Assembly: GCA_040219355.1 (NCBI GenBank)
Contig: JAVJSN010000017.1
Span: 287,141-351,140 of the forward strand
Direction of reading: 5' to 3'
From: MH13 sp040219355
GTDB lineage: Bacteria > Pseudomonadota > Alphaproteobacteria > Rhizobiales > MH13
Length of the DNA stretch: 64,000 bases
In this document: piece after piece, positions 17,083-26,029 of the stretch
How positions within the stretch are numbered: position 1 is the first letter of the stretch
Layout of the letters: every line of letters begins with the position of its first letter
Made by a program: the position numbers and the translations under genes
The notes under the pieces: model-generated
Told to the model about the DNA's origin: nothing
Database searches by the model: none
What the model saw: only the letters and a program-made list of their open reading frames with translations

Positions 17083-18057
17083 ATGCCCAAGCTTGCCTAT
17101 CGCGATGCGCTTAAACAGGCCCTCACGGATACCATGCGCGAAGATCCCGACGTCTTCCTTATCGGCGAAGAGGTGGGCCGTTATGGCGGTGCTTACGGTG
17201 TCACAAAGGGTCTGATCGATGAGTTTGGCGCCGACCGCGTGCTCGATACGCCCATCTCAGAACCGGCCATTATCGGCACAGCTGTTGGCGCGGCGATGGC
17301 TGGCATGCGCCCGGTTGCAGAGCTAATGTATGTCGATTTTCTTGGCATGACGATGGATCAGCTTTGCAATCAAGCCGCCAAAATTCGCTATATGTTCGGC
17401 GGTCAGATTGGCGTGCCGATGGTGTTGCGGACGCAAGGTGGAACAGGACGTTCTGCGGGCGCACAGCACAGCCAGTCGCTCGAGGCATACGTGATGCACA
17501 CGCCGGGTCTGCGGCTTGCTATGCCTGCCACGGTGCACGACGCCTACCATTTACTACGCCAGGCGCTGAAACAGCCGGACCCGGTTGTTTTCATTGAGCA
17601 CAAGAGCCTTTACGCGATGTCTGAAGAGGTTGACCTGACCGCGCCGCCGCCTGCCTGGGGGCAGGCTGCGATCCGCCGGCAGGGACGCGATTTGGTGATC
17701 GTGAGCTACTCACGCCAGGTACACTACGCCCTGCAAGCAGCTGAAGAGTTGGCCGAACAAGGGGTTGAGGCGACGGTGATCGATACGCGCACGCTCAACC
17801 CGCTGGACTTCGGGACGATCCGAAAGGAAGTCGAAAAAACAGGCAAGGCTATGGTCATATCAGAAGCGGCAATGACCTGCGGTGTGGCCGCCGAACTGGC
17901 AGCGCGTATCACTGAAGAGTGCTTTGATTTTCTTGAAGAACCAGTGGTGCGGGTGGCAGGCGAAGACATCCCGATCTCCGTTTCGGTTGAACTCGAAAAG
18001 CATTCGGTGCCAACGCCGGAGCTGATCGTCGCCACCGCCCGGAAGATGGTGGCATGA
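17083..18057 (+). CDS. Thiamine-diphosphate-dependent dehydrogenase E1 beta subunit (AcoB/PdhB-like)
   Basis: The 324-residue partner of the preceding E1 alpha has the transketolase pyrimidine domain (N-terminus KLAYRDALKQALTDTMRED, then IGEEVGRYGGAYG with the catalytic Glu and DTPISEPAIIG). The C-terminal domain includes EATVIDTRTLNPLDFGTI and a late VAGEDIPI. Length is normal for AcoB. Spacing to the alpha gene is 5 bp and its stop overlaps the E2 start by 4 bp, so the three subunits are translationally linked. Confidence 0.92.
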   Translation: MPKLAYRDALKQALTDTMREDPDVFLIGEEVGRYGGAYGVTKGLIDEFGADRVLDTPISEPAIIGTAVGAAMAGMRPVAELMYVDFLGMTMDQLCNQAAKIRYMFGGQIGVPMVLRTQGGTGRSAGAQHSQSLEAYVMHTPGLRLAMPATVHDAYHLLRQALKQPDPVVFIEHKSLYAMSEEVDLTAPPPAWGQAAIRRQGRDLVIVSYSRQVHYALQAAEELAEQGVEATVIDTRTLNPLDFGTIRKEVEKTGKAMVISEAAMTCGVAAELAARITEECFDFLEEPVVRVAGEDIPISVSVELEKHSVPTPELIVATARKMVA

Positions 18058-19334
18058 GCGGTCTACTGAAGATGCCCCGTATGGGGGAGACCATGGAGGA
18101 GGGCACATTGTCCGCCTGGTTGGTTAAGCCCGGCCAACCCTTCAAACGCGGCGACGCGATCCTGGAGGTTGAAACCGACAAGACCGTTGTCGAGTTTCCC
18201 GCACTTGGGGACGGGGCGTTGATCGAAGCGCTCGTGGAAATCGGCCAGATGGTCAGCGTCGGCACGCCGATCGCGCGCATTGATATCGGCGATGGACCGG
18301 ATTGGACCGACGACGGTAGCGCGAACGCAACGGCTGACGTCGAGGGTGAGCAAACCGTAGAAATAGAAGACCCTGCGCCTGCCAGTGTCATTGAGAGTTC
18401 AGGTTTGGTCTCAATCCGGGACGAAGGTAACGCACGGCGCGCGACGCCGCTGGCGCGGCGCTTGGCTGCGCAAAGTGGCCTTGATATCGCTGAGCTGCAG
18501 GGAAGTGGGCGGCGCGGTCGTATCGAGCGGCGCGATGTTGAAGCGGCCAAAGCCAAGCGGCCCATGCCGTCTGCAACTCAATTGCAAACAGGTCATGGCC
18601 TTGCTTGGCTTGAAAAAGGGCCGGCTGATGGCCCCCCCGTCATGTTCCTCCATGGCTTCGCAGCCGACCATACCGCCTGGGCGGGTTTACAATCACACTT
18701 GGCACGTGCCGGATGTCGCACACTGGCCGTCGATCTGCCGTCCCACGGTGCAGCGACCCTCGATGCTAACGACGTCGATGATCTGCACCCACCACTGTCC
18801 CCGGTGGTCCAACATCTTGGTTCGCAGCCCATCCATCTGGTTGCCCATTCCATGGGTGCTCTTGTGGCCGTGAAAGTCGCGAAGACGCATCCTGCAGCGT
18901 CGCTAACACTGATTGCACCGGCGGGTATCGGAAGACGCATCAATACGAGCTTTTTGGATGCACTCGCCGCTCCCAAGAGTGTCGACCAGGTTCGTTCGGC
19001 ACTCAAGCGGCTGACCTCTGGACCCAATGGCCTATCCGAGGTCGCGATCAACGAGATCTTCCGGCAACTGAAGCAGAAACGTGCATGGGCGCTGGCGCAA
19101 TCGTTGGCTGGCGCGAGCGGTCAAGCGGTGGATGTTCGCGCAGACCTCGCAGCGCTGGCGGCAAATGTCCGCGTGAGCTTGATACTTGGTCATCGTGATC
19201 AGATCTTAGATTGGTCAGAGGCGCTTGATGTCTCACCCTTACTGAGCTTCCATCATTTTCCGGACGTTGGTCACATGCCCCATTGGGAAGCGCCAACGGA
19301 TGTCCAGATGATTTTACAGCGGGGAATTCTATGA
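18054..19334 (+). CDS. AcoC-like E2: lipoyl domain, E3-binding domain and alpha/beta hydrolase
   Basis: The 426-residue protein has three parts. An N-terminal lipoyl domain (~1-80) carries the lipoylated Lys in ETDKTVVEF. A peripheral subunit-binding domain follows at ~125-160 (ATPLARRLAAQSGLDI, then GRRGRIERRDV). The C-terminal alpha/beta hydrolase (~185-426) has nucleophile motif HSMGALVAV near residue 263, an oxyanion FLHGFAADH and a late DVGHMPHW His. This is the layout of AcoC, the acetoin-dehydrogenase E2, not of pyruvate dehydrogenase E2, whose CAT domain is absent. It should transfer or release the acyl group formed by E1. No E3 gene is present in the operon, so a housekeeping dihydrolipoyl dehydrogenase must serve it. 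The stop overlaps the next gene (ATGA). Confidence 0.9.
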   Translation: MSGLLKMPRMGETMEEGTLSAWLVKPGQPFKRGDAILEVETDKTVVEFPALGDGALIEALVEIGQMVSVGTPIARIDIGDGPDWTDDGSANATADVEGEQTVEIEDPAPASVIESSGLVSIRDEGNARRATPLARRLAAQSGLDIAELQGSGRRGRIERRDVEAAKAKRPMPSATQLQTGHGLAWLEKGPADGPPVMFLHGFAADHTAWAGLQSHLARAGCRTLAVDLPSHGAATLDANDVDDLHPPLSPVVQHLGSQPIHLVAHSMGALVAVKVAKTHPAASLTLIAPAGIGRRINTSFLDALAAPKSVDQVRSALKRLTSGPNGLSEVAINEIFRQLKQKRAWALAQSLAGASGQAVDVRADLAALAANVRVSLILGHRDQILDWSEALDVSPLLSFHHFPDVGHMPHWEAPTDVQMILQRGIL

Positions 19335-19660
19335 TGAGCAAAGACAAGCTAACGGCGGCAAAAACCCGGATGGGGGCCTTTGCCAAGACCAGCCCGGCCT
19401 TGTTCCAAGGCTTTCAAATGATTGCTTCGACTGCTACCCGCGAAGGGCGTTTCAGCGCGGCGCAAAAAGAACTGATGGCGGTCGCGATCGCTGTGACGCA
19501 AGGTTGCGAGGACTGCATTCTTTATCATGTCGACGCGGCCAAGCGCCACGGTGCGGACGAAGAGGCGCTCATCGAAGCGCTCGAAATCGCAGTGGAAATG
19601 GGCGGCGGACCTGCCATCATGTATGCAGGAAAGGCGCTTGAGGCTTTCCGCACGATCTGA
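19331..19660 (+). CDS. AhpD/carboxymuconolactone decarboxylase-like small protein
   Basis: The protein is 108-109 residues, started at the tandem ATG codons at 19331/19334 that overlap the AcoC-like stop; the upstream frame extension to 19283 runs inside that gene and is not credible. It has the AhpD-type redox motif CEDCILYH at ~58-65 inside an alpha-helical CMD fold (QKELMAVAIAVTQG before it, GGGPAIMYAGKALEAF after). AhpD of mycobacteria is reduced through lipoylated E2 and dihydrolipoyl dehydrogenase, so a CMD protein next to a lipoyl-E2 gene may use the same thiols, for example against peroxide. This link is inference. Confidence 0.85.
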   Translation: MMSKDKLTAAKTRMGAFAKTSPALFQGFQMIASTATREGRFSAAQKELMAVAIAVTQGCEDCILYHVDAAKRHGADEEALIEALEIAVEMGGGPAIMYAGKALEAFRTI

Positions 19661-19689
19661 ACTGAGATGCAGGCATTTGGGAGGAGAGC

Positions 19690-21180
19690 ATGGCCTATTT
19701 TTTGACGGTTGACGGCGGGACTGAAAGCCTTCGGGCAAGGGTTTACGATCTCAAAGGCACGTGTCTTGGAAGCCAGGCCGTTCCGTACAAAACGCAGTTT
19801 TCTGCAGGCGCGCGCGCCGAACAAGATCCAGCCGATTGGTGGACAAACTTTGTCCAAGCCTCTCGCGGTGCAATCGCCGAGTCCAACGTCGATGCGCATC
19901 AGATCGAGGCCATATGCTACGCGACGACCTGCTGTTCCGTGGTGGCGCTCGATCAGAACGGTCATGCTCTGCGTCCAGCACTTATTTGGATGGACGTCCG
20001 CGCCAACGAGGAAGCCGAGGCTGCACTGGCGACCGGCGATGCTGCGTTGATGCTCAATGGCGGCGGCGCCGGTCCCGTTTCGGCCGAATGGATGATCCCC
20101 AAAGCGCTTTGGCTCAAGCGCAACGAGCCGGAGAATTTCGATCGTGCCTTCCGCATTTGCGAGTATCAGGACTACCTGACGTTCCACCTTACCGGTGAAT
20201 GGGCAGCCAGCCTCGATAACGTTGGTCTGCGGTGGCACTATCGCAACAGGGACGGCGGTTGGGCAGCCTCCATGGTTGAGGCGCTTGGCATCGGCGATAT
20301 CCTCGATAAGTGGCCGCCACGCGTCGTCGCTCCCGGTGACGTTATTGGCACACTCACGGCTGCAGCGGCAGACGCGCTTGGTCTCTCCCAGTCGGTAAAA
20401 GTTGTTCAGGGCGGGGCGGACGCGTTGATCGGCATGATCGGGCTCGGTGTCGCTCGGCCCGGACAATTGGCGATGATTACAGGCTCGTCACACCTGCAGT
20501 TCGGCGTTACTGAAGCGCCGCTCAACGCCGCTGGTGTTTGGGGCGCCTATGCCGACATCGTTTATCCTGATCGCTACATTGTTGAGGGCGGGCAAACATC
20601 AACCGGATCGATCATCAACTGGCTCGGCCGGATTGCAGGCGGGGTCGATTTCGATGAGCTCAACGCCAAAGCTGCGGAGCTTTCGCCCGGCTGCGATGGG
20701 CTGATTGTTCAGGATCATTTCCAAGGCAACCGCACCCCCTATACCGATCCGCTGTCGCGCGGCGCCCTTGTCGGCCTGACGCTGGCGCATGAGAAGCATC
20801 ACATCTATCGCGCAATCATGGAAGGCATTGGCTTCGGTTCACGCGCCATTCTCGATGCCTTCAAGGACGCTGGTTACGAGGCAGGAGAGATGACCGTCGG
20901 CGGTGGTGCCTCGGCTTCAGATCTGTGGCTGCAAATTCACGCGGACACAGCAGGCATTCCTGTGCGCGTGCCCGCATCGCCCGATGCACCATCGACCGGC
21001 TCTGCAATCCTTGCGGCGCTTGGCGCTAGCCACTTCACCACCATTGATGAAGGCATTGCGGCCATGGTTCATCCTGGCCGGATGATCGAACCAATATCTG
21101 CCAATGTCGAGCAATATGAAGAGGTTTATGCGCGCTACAAATCGCTCTATCCGGCCTTGAAAGATTGCTTGAGTCGGTAG
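19690..21180 (+). CDS. FGGY-family carbohydrate kinase
   Basis: The 496-residue ATP-dependent sugar or polyol kinase has the actin-like fold. N-terminal phosphate-binding motif FLTVDGGTESLRARVYD, ATTCCSVVALDQNG and the PALIWMDVRA substrate region are followed by GGADALIGMIGLGV with the catalytic Asp. The C-terminal ATP-site motif is TVGGGASASDLWLQIHAD. Length is typical. It resembles ribulokinase/xylulokinase-type members, but the substrate is not identifiable. GGGAGGAG sits before the ATG. As the last gene of the SorC-AcoABC-like operon, it either phosphorylates the incoming sugar before cleavage or a product of it. Confidence 0.9.
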   Translation: MAYFLTVDGGTESLRARVYDLKGTCLGSQAVPYKTQFSAGARAEQDPADWWTNFVQASRGAIAESNVDAHQIEAICYATTCCSVVALDQNGHALRPALIWMDVRANEEAEAALATGDAALMLNGGGAGPVSAEWMIPKALWLKRNEPENFDRAFRICEYQDYLTFHLTGEWAASLDNVGLRWHYRNRDGGWAASMVEALGIGDILDKWPPRVVAPGDVIGTLTAAAADALGLSQSVKVVQGGADALIGMIGLGVARPGQLAMITGSSHLQFGVTEAPLNAAGVWGAYADIVYPDRYIVEGGQTSTGSIINWLGRIAGGVDFDELNAKAAELSPGCDGLIVQDHFQGNRTPYTDPLSRGALVGLTLAHEKHHIYRAIMEGIGFGSRAILDAFKDAGYEAGEMTVGGGASASDLWLQIHADTAGIPVRVPASPDAPSTGSAILAALGASHFTTIDEGIAAMVHPGRMIEPISANVEQYEEVYARYKSLYPALKDCLSR

Positions 21181-21494
21181 GGAGCCGATGCAAGGGCAGA
21201 TTTGAGCGTCGTTGGATGGTTTGGTGCACAATAGTGACCGATATTGGAGTATCCGGCTCCCTGACGGTTGGGTTATTGCCACGGTCTGTTGGTGCAGCAG
21301 GCAGCGTTTTTCGGCCTTGTCCTGTTTAGTCTCCCTTCCTCGCTCAAGGATGGTTTCAGCCCAAACGACGTAGGCGTCGGCGGACGCCAAGTTGGAAAGG
21401 TCCCTGGCGGCGCTGCCGTCTTGTCCGCCGCGCCAGACACATCGGAAGGTCCCGCACGGGGCAGTCCAAAGCCAGGGGGCATGTCAGCGGAGCT
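21181..21494. other. Intergenic region without recognisable gene
   Basis: This 314-bp gap separates the convergent FGGY kinase and DMT transporter genes. I find no gene, strong hairpin or RNA in it. Short open frames here have no recognisable homology. Confidence 0.5.
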
Positions 21495-22355
21495 CTAGCC
21501 GGTGCGGGTAACGTACCAGGCAGCGCCAAGAATGATCGTTGCGCCGACCATCAACTCCACCGTCGGCACTTCGTTGAAAAACGCAAATCCGGCGGCTGTG
21601 GAAAGCACAAGCGACAGGTAACTTACCGGCCCAAGAAACCCAGCTTCGCCCAGCCAATGGGCCTTCAAAAAACAGTATTGTGCAGCCTGAGCGAAGAGGC
21701 CAATGGCAATCAGCAACGGCCAATGGCCAATTTCAACCTCTTCCCAGTTGGTCATGGCGAACGGGCCAGTGCAGAGCGCCAGACCGCCGGTGTAAAACAG
21801 CATCATCACGACCGTGGGTGTGCCTTTTAGGCGGCGCGTCAGGATGATAGCCAGCGTGCCAGTTGTGACTGTTACCAGCAGTGCCAGCACGCCAACATCC
21901 AGCTCAGATCGCTCTGGATTGATAGCAATCAGCGTTCCGCCGAGGCCCACCAGCGCCGCGAGCCAGCGCAGGCGTTTGATCCGCTCACCGAGCAACAGTG
22001 CGGCAAAGATCATCAATAGGATGGGCCGCACAAAACTGACTGCAGTGAACAGCGCAAAGGGCACGCGCGTTATGGCAAAAAAGCTTATCGCCAGCGTGAT
22101 CGCGGAGAGACCCACACGCAGGGCATGAAGCGGCAGACGATCCACGATGGCAAAGCGAGCCCGTTCGCGCCAGGCCCACGGCAAAACCATCAACAGGCCC
22201 ACACTGGCGCGCAAAAACACAAGCTGGAAAGCGCTATAGTCAGCACCCATAGCTTTGACGATGCTCAGCGCCCAAATGTTGAGGCTCATGTCGCCAATCA
22301 ACCAGAGCGATGCGCGCAGGTTGTCTGCCCTGCCGGATGCAGGAACTGGGTTCAC
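21495..22355 (-). CDS. DMT-superfamily (EamA) transporter
   Basis: This 286-residue membrane protein has two EamA repeats and about ten membrane segments. The first repeat begins near LWLIGDMSLNIWALSIVKAM, includes FLRASVGLLMVLPWAWRERA and ends around LIAINPERSELD; the second covers the rest up to the GAAWYVTRTG tail. Such proteins export or import metabolites, amino acids or drugs. The GTG start overlaps the stop of the upstream PIG-L gene (GTGA), so the two are translationally coupled. It may move a product or substrate of the deacetylase pathway, though the family is too broad to name one. Confidence 0.88.
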   Translation of the reverse strand: MNPVPASGRADNLRASLWLIGDMSLNIWALSIVKAMGADYSAFQLVFLRASVGLLMVLPWAWRERARFAIVDRLPLHALRVGLSAITLAISFFAITRVPFALFTAVSFVRPILLMIFAALLLGERIKRLRWLAALVGLGGTLIAINPERSELDVGVLALLVTVTTGTLAIILTRRLKGTPTVVMMLFYTGGLALCTGPFAMTNWEEVEIGHWPLLIAIGLFAQAAQYCFLKAHWLGEAGFLGPVSYLSLVLSTAAGFAFFNEVPTVELMVGATIILGAAWYVTRTG

Positions 22356-24673
22356 GTGGCGTTGAGAAGGTTCGCCATGAGGCGAAACGCTCCAGGCGTT
22401 AACTTCTCCATCTGGTGGTGCAGGATTAGGCAGCAGTGGGTGTGCCGGCCGCTGCCGATTTGCGCGCTGAGGAGCGCGCCCTTGTGCGGCTCCTCTCCTG
22501 GGTCTGCCAATTCCAGCAGTGGTGTGTAGGTCGCATCCCAGCTCTTGGCAAAGTAAAGCCCGCGCTCCTTATGCCAGCCTTGCCAGTCATCTGCACCAAT
22601 CACATTGGGGCTGTTAAGCAGGATATGATCTGGGGCCAAATAGGTAACCGCAGCATTCTCATCGGTTACCCGCCAACGCAGGGACGGCTGACCGATCTCA
22701 AGGCGGGCCGGAGGCGTGCTGTCTGGATCCCAATTGTCCCATGGCCGGTGATAAAGCGTGACCAGATTGCCACCAGCGGCCACCCAGCTATGCACGGCCT
22801 GCATGCGCGAACGTAGATCGGGGCGGAAGCGAATGGCGAAGACACCGATGAGTAGGCTGTCGATGCCTTCAAGCGCGCTGGGCAAGGCCAGTGCCTCTTC
22901 GTCCAAGATCACCACATCACAGCCCATGGCCATGAGCCAATTTGCAGCCGTGTCGTTACCAGCGCCAACATAGCCAATGCGTCCCTTGGGCAGTTCCACA
23001 TGCACGGCACGCAGCTTGAGTTCAGCTGGAAAGGCGCGCAGCCGCGGCGCGATATGGGGATAGTCAAACCGATGCACGGTTTTTGCAGGTTCGCCATCCA
23101 GCAGCAGCGGGAGTGTGTAAAGATCAGCAGCCAGATCATCCGGAGCGGTGATTGTCACCTCCCGCTTGCTCCAGTTCTGCGTCCAGTCTTTCGGGAGATC
23201 GAAAGAGGGTTCCCCGCCGGAGCTTTCCGATAGGCTGAGCAAAAAGGTTCGCTTGCCACCCGCCAAGTTGATCACGCCCTTGTCGATAGACAAGTCAGCT
23301 CGCACCTTGGGTAAAACTAGGGGTGGTGTTTCAAGGCGTAAGGCCGACGTCGCGCCGCTCACCGTCACACCAATGGCAGGCGGTGGCGGGTCCAGCGGAT
23401 CATAGGTTGCGGGGTAGGGGCTGCTGGGTGCGGCGAACTTAGAAACGGTGACGCTCTGGCCATCGCATTGCCAATCAAGCGGCATGTCCATGGCGATGGT
23501 AAGGTTGCCGTGCTCAGGCTGGCGCACATCCAATGTCAAGCCGGTTGTCTGGCCCGGCTGGAGGACATCCTCATCCAGCCAACCGCGCACATCAGCGCCT
23601 GATGCCTGGCGGATCACACGGGCGAGCTGAGCGCGTTTAACAAAGATATGATGGCGGATGTCCACCGGAGGGTCGAGCTTCATCAGCGCGCGATGCGCAG
23701 CACTTGCTGCTTTTACAATGGCTGCGCGATCAGGAAAGGCTTCGATGGCATCATTGATGGCCAGTTGAGCGCTGACCAGACCAGCCTGCATTGGGCCGTC
23801 GCCTTCCAGATCTCCAAGGGTTTGGGGAAGATTGTCGGTAACAGCATTCTCATTCTCGCCGACGCGTGAACGTGCCAGATGCAGCGGCCAATTGCGTTCC
23901 GCTCCCGAGCGCACCCATTGCCCCATGCCTTGGGTCTTGTGGAACCATCGCGAATGTTGACCGATCCGCTCCCAGGTCCAGCCGGAAAGTTCCTCTTCAC
24001 CCTGCCCGTTGATGGTCAATGTGGCGTCGGGTGGTGGCACCTCATCATCATAAGCACCACCTGCACCTGACCAGGCAGGCAGATAGAGTTTTGAGACCTG
24101 CCAAACCGCGTGCCCGCTGCCCGCAAAGCTCACGTCGGCAGCAAGATCAAACACCTCATGCGCGGCTTCCGTCATCGCACGGTGGTGGCCATGTTGTCCG
24201 GGGATGTCCAGGAAGGTGGGGCAGATAATGTCCGGGCGTTCCATACGGATTATGTCCACGAAGCGGCCGAGGACCCGCTCACGCGTCCACTTTTCCATCG
24301 TCTCGGTCCCTCGCTTGGAAAAGCCGAAGTCAAAAATCAGATCGTCTGGTGTCTCCGACAACCAATAGAGGGGCATATCCAGCACCTCAGCTGCCCGCTC
24401 CATCTCTGCAGTGCGCACCGTGCCAAGGTCCTCGGTCACCTCCGGGCCAATATCATTTTGCCCGCCTTCACCACGGTTTGCACAGGCATAGGAAATGTTC
24501 ACACCATCGCGAAAGATGAGGGCGGCGAGCATCGCTGAGGTTTCATCATCAGGATGCGCCCCTGTGTTCATAAACCGCACGATTGATTTCAGTGGTTGCA
24601 ATGCGCGCCAAAGCGCAAGAACACGCGGCGTTTGGCGGTCATCGGCAATGCGTTGTGGCGCAGTTAGGGGCAT
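22352..24673 (-). CDS. Large PIG-L (LmbE-like) deacetylase with C-terminal GATase-like domain
   Basis: I start this protein at the ATG at 24673 (773 residues). The open frame continues upstream through the ROK gene, but those 41 codons look non-coding. The N-terminal third is a zinc-dependent PIG-L deacetylase: HPDDE at 40-44 and HGHH at ~161-164 supply Zn ligands, with ANRGEGGQNDIGPE between. Family members deacetylate N-acetylglucosaminyl compounds (GlcNAc-PI, mycothiol and bacillithiol precursors, lincomycin-type amino sugars). The middle is beta-rich. The C-terminal ~200 residues (RIGYVGAGNDTAANWL... then SWVAAGGNLVTLYHRPWD) resemble a glutamine-amidotransferase-like/ThuA-like domain. No signal peptide is obvious, so a cytoplasmic role is likely. 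It lies 38 bp after the ROK regulator and is coupled to the DMT transporter. Confidence 0.85.
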   Translation of the reverse strand: MPLTAPQRIADDRQTPRVLALWRALQPLKSIVRFMNTGAHPDDETSAMLAALIFRDGVNISYACANRGEGGQNDIGPEVTEDLGTVRTAEMERAAEVLDMPLYWLSETPDDLIFDFGFSKRGTETMEKWTRERVLGRFVDIIRMERPDIICPTFLDIPGQHGHHRAMTEAAHEVFDLAADVSFAGSGHAVWQVSKLYLPAWSGAGGAYDDEVPPPDATLTINGQGEEELSGWTWERIGQHSRWFHKTQGMGQWVRSGAERNWPLHLARSRVGENENAVTDNLPQTLGDLEGDGPMQAGLVSAQLAINDAIEAFPDRAAIVKAASAAHRALMKLDPPVDIRHHIFVKRAQLARVIRQASGADVRGWLDEDVLQPGQTTGLTLDVRQPEHGNLTIAMDMPLDWQCDGQSVTVSKFAAPSSPYPATYDPLDPPPPAIGVTVSGATSALRLETPPLVLPKVRADLSIDKGVINLAGGKRTFLLSLSESSGGEPSFDLPKDWTQNWSKREVTITAPDDLAADLYTLPLLLDGEPAKTVHRFDYPHIAPRLRAFPAELKLRAVHVELPKGRIGYVGAGNDTAANWLMAMGCDVVILDEEALALPSALEGIDSLLIGVFAIRFRPDLRSRMQAVHSWVAAGGNLVTLYHRPWDNWDPDSTPPARLEIGQPSLRWRVTDENAAVTYLAPDHILLNSPNVIGADDWQGWHKERGLYFAKSWDATYTPLLELADPGEEPHKGALLSAQIGSGRHTHCCLILHHQMEKLTPGAFRLMANLLNAT

Positions 24674-24711
24674 AAGTTTGAGTCCTGCAAAGAGAGGGCT
24701 AAAGCGCGGGT

Positions 24712-25908
24712 TTAGGCAATGGCCGCAATATGGGGTGTGAAGGCGGTATTGATGACCAATGCCGCAGCGCCACGTGGCGCCGTCATCCGGCCGCACGTGC
24801 CAGCTATCAGGCGGTCGTGGGAACGGTGCGGGCGGTTGGACACTGTGCGGGGTGAAAGAGCCGTACGCGCAATGAGAGCTTCCACAAGTTCTTGGGGTAC
24901 GGCACCACCAAGCACGACGGTCTGTGGATCCAGCAGGTTTTCAACAATGGCGATGCCTTGCGACAAGGCAGGCGCGGCATCATCAAGCCATTGCAAAAGG
25001 GCTGGATGCTTTTCGACCAACAGGTCTTGCAGGACCTCCACCCGGTCGGCGCTGCGCCTGGCAGCGTGCATGTGCCTTTGCAACGCCATACGGCTGACGG
25101 CTTGTTCCAGCGGCTGCAGAGCGCCGCGATAGAGCACCGGCACATGGCCAATTTCCCCGGCATTGCCGAAAGCGCCGCGCTGCAGTGTACCGCCGGCCAC
25201 AAGCCCCAGGCCAAGGCCGGTGCCGAAGTAAAGATAGGCAAATGTATCGATGCCCTGGGCAACGCCCAAAACGCGCTCGGCCATGGCCGCAGCGTTGGCG
25301 TCATTTTCGATCGTCACCGGCAACCCAAGTGCATCTTCCAAATGAGCCTGCGCATCAATCTGAGCCCAGCCGGGCAGGTCCGATGGTGCGCCATCCAGCC
25401 CCGTTGCACCAAATGGTCCAGGCATGACAACTCCCGCGCCCAGAATACGTTCACCAGCCTTGCCCGCGCAGTGCTTTAGCGCGCGGGTGCAAAGCCCCGG
25501 CAGCAGTTTGTGCACGGTCTGCGGATTGGCAGTGTCAACAGCGACGCGTTCGGTAAACAGGGTTTGCCCATCGACACCAACCAGAGCAATCAACACCGCA
25601 GCCGGTCGAATTTCAATGCCCAGAGCAGCGCCTGCGCAGGGGGCAATGGTGTACTGCATAGCCGGTTGGCCGCGACCTTCGTTGCGCTTGCCTGCCTCAT
25701 GTAACCAGCCATCGGCCACCAGGTCGCCGATAATGTTGCTGACGGCCTGCGTCGACAGACCGGTGTCCCGCGCTATTTGGGCACGGCCCGTTGCGCCAGC
25801 TTCCCGCACTTTGCCCAGCACGAGAGATCGGTTGAAAGCCCGCGATCGCTCCGCATTCGAACCCGACGTGCGCTGACCGTAAGCATGATTGGCTGGAGAA
25901 TGCACCAT
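24712..25908 (-). CDS. ROK-family transcriptional regulator (NagC/XylR-like)
   Basis: The 398-residue repressor has an N-terminal winged HTH (~28-85, RAQIARDTGLSTQAVSNIIG) and a C-terminal ROK sugar-kinase-like domain (~95-395) with ENDANAAAMAERVLG and NAGEIGHVPV. The zinc-binding CxCGxxGCxE motif that normally follows EIGH is absent: the sequence reads VLYRGALQPLEQAVSR with no cysteines. Some regulator-only ROK proteins lose it, which may alter inducer binding or stability. It is divergent from the importer operon at 26030 and leads the PIG-L/DMT genes, so it probably controls both arms. The inducer is likely the imported sugar or its phosphate. Confidence 0.9.
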   Translation of the reverse strand: MVHSPANHAYGQRTSGSNAERSRAFNRSLVLGKVREAGATGRAQIARDTGLSTQAVSNIIGDLVADGWLHEAGKRNEGRGQPAMQYTIAPCAGAALGIEIRPAAVLIALVGVDGQTLFTERVAVDTANPQTVHKLLPGLCTRALKHCAGKAGERILGAGVVMPGPFGATGLDGAPSDLPGWAQIDAQAHLEDALGLPVTIENDANAAAMAERVLGVAQGIDTFAYLYFGTGLGLGLVAGGTLQRGAFGNAGEIGHVPVLYRGALQPLEQAVSRMALQRHMHAARRSADRVEVLQDLLVEKHPALLQWLDDAAPALSQGIAIVENLLDPQTVVLGGAVPQELVEALIARTALSPRTVSNRPHRSHDRLIAGTCGRMTAPRGAAALVINTAFTPHIAAIA

Positions 25909-25941
25909 AGTGCCTTGCCAAATAGCTGGATTTGCGTGTTA

Positions 25942-25962
25942 ACTCAACTCAATTGAATTAAT
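25942..25962. promoter_or_regulatory. AT-rich dyad centred on TCAATTGA, candidate ROK operator
   Basis: Between the divergent ROK and binding-protein genes lies an AT-rich island with the perfect palindrome TCAATTGA at 25949-25956, flanked by further imperfect symmetry (ACTCAA before, ATTAAT after). ROK repressors typically bind AT-rich dyads of this kind. The match is by inspection only. Confidence 0.4.
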
Positions 25963-26029
25963 CGGATGTGCAAGCTTGGTAAGCGTACGCCGGTTGCATC
26001 ACGCGTCGTCAACACGGAGAACCCACTCG

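Noticed and set aside
24674..24796. N-terminal 41-residue extension of the PIG-L protein
   Set aside because: It lies inside the ROK gene in another frame. PIG-L homology begins after the Met at 24673 and the extension resembles no leader.
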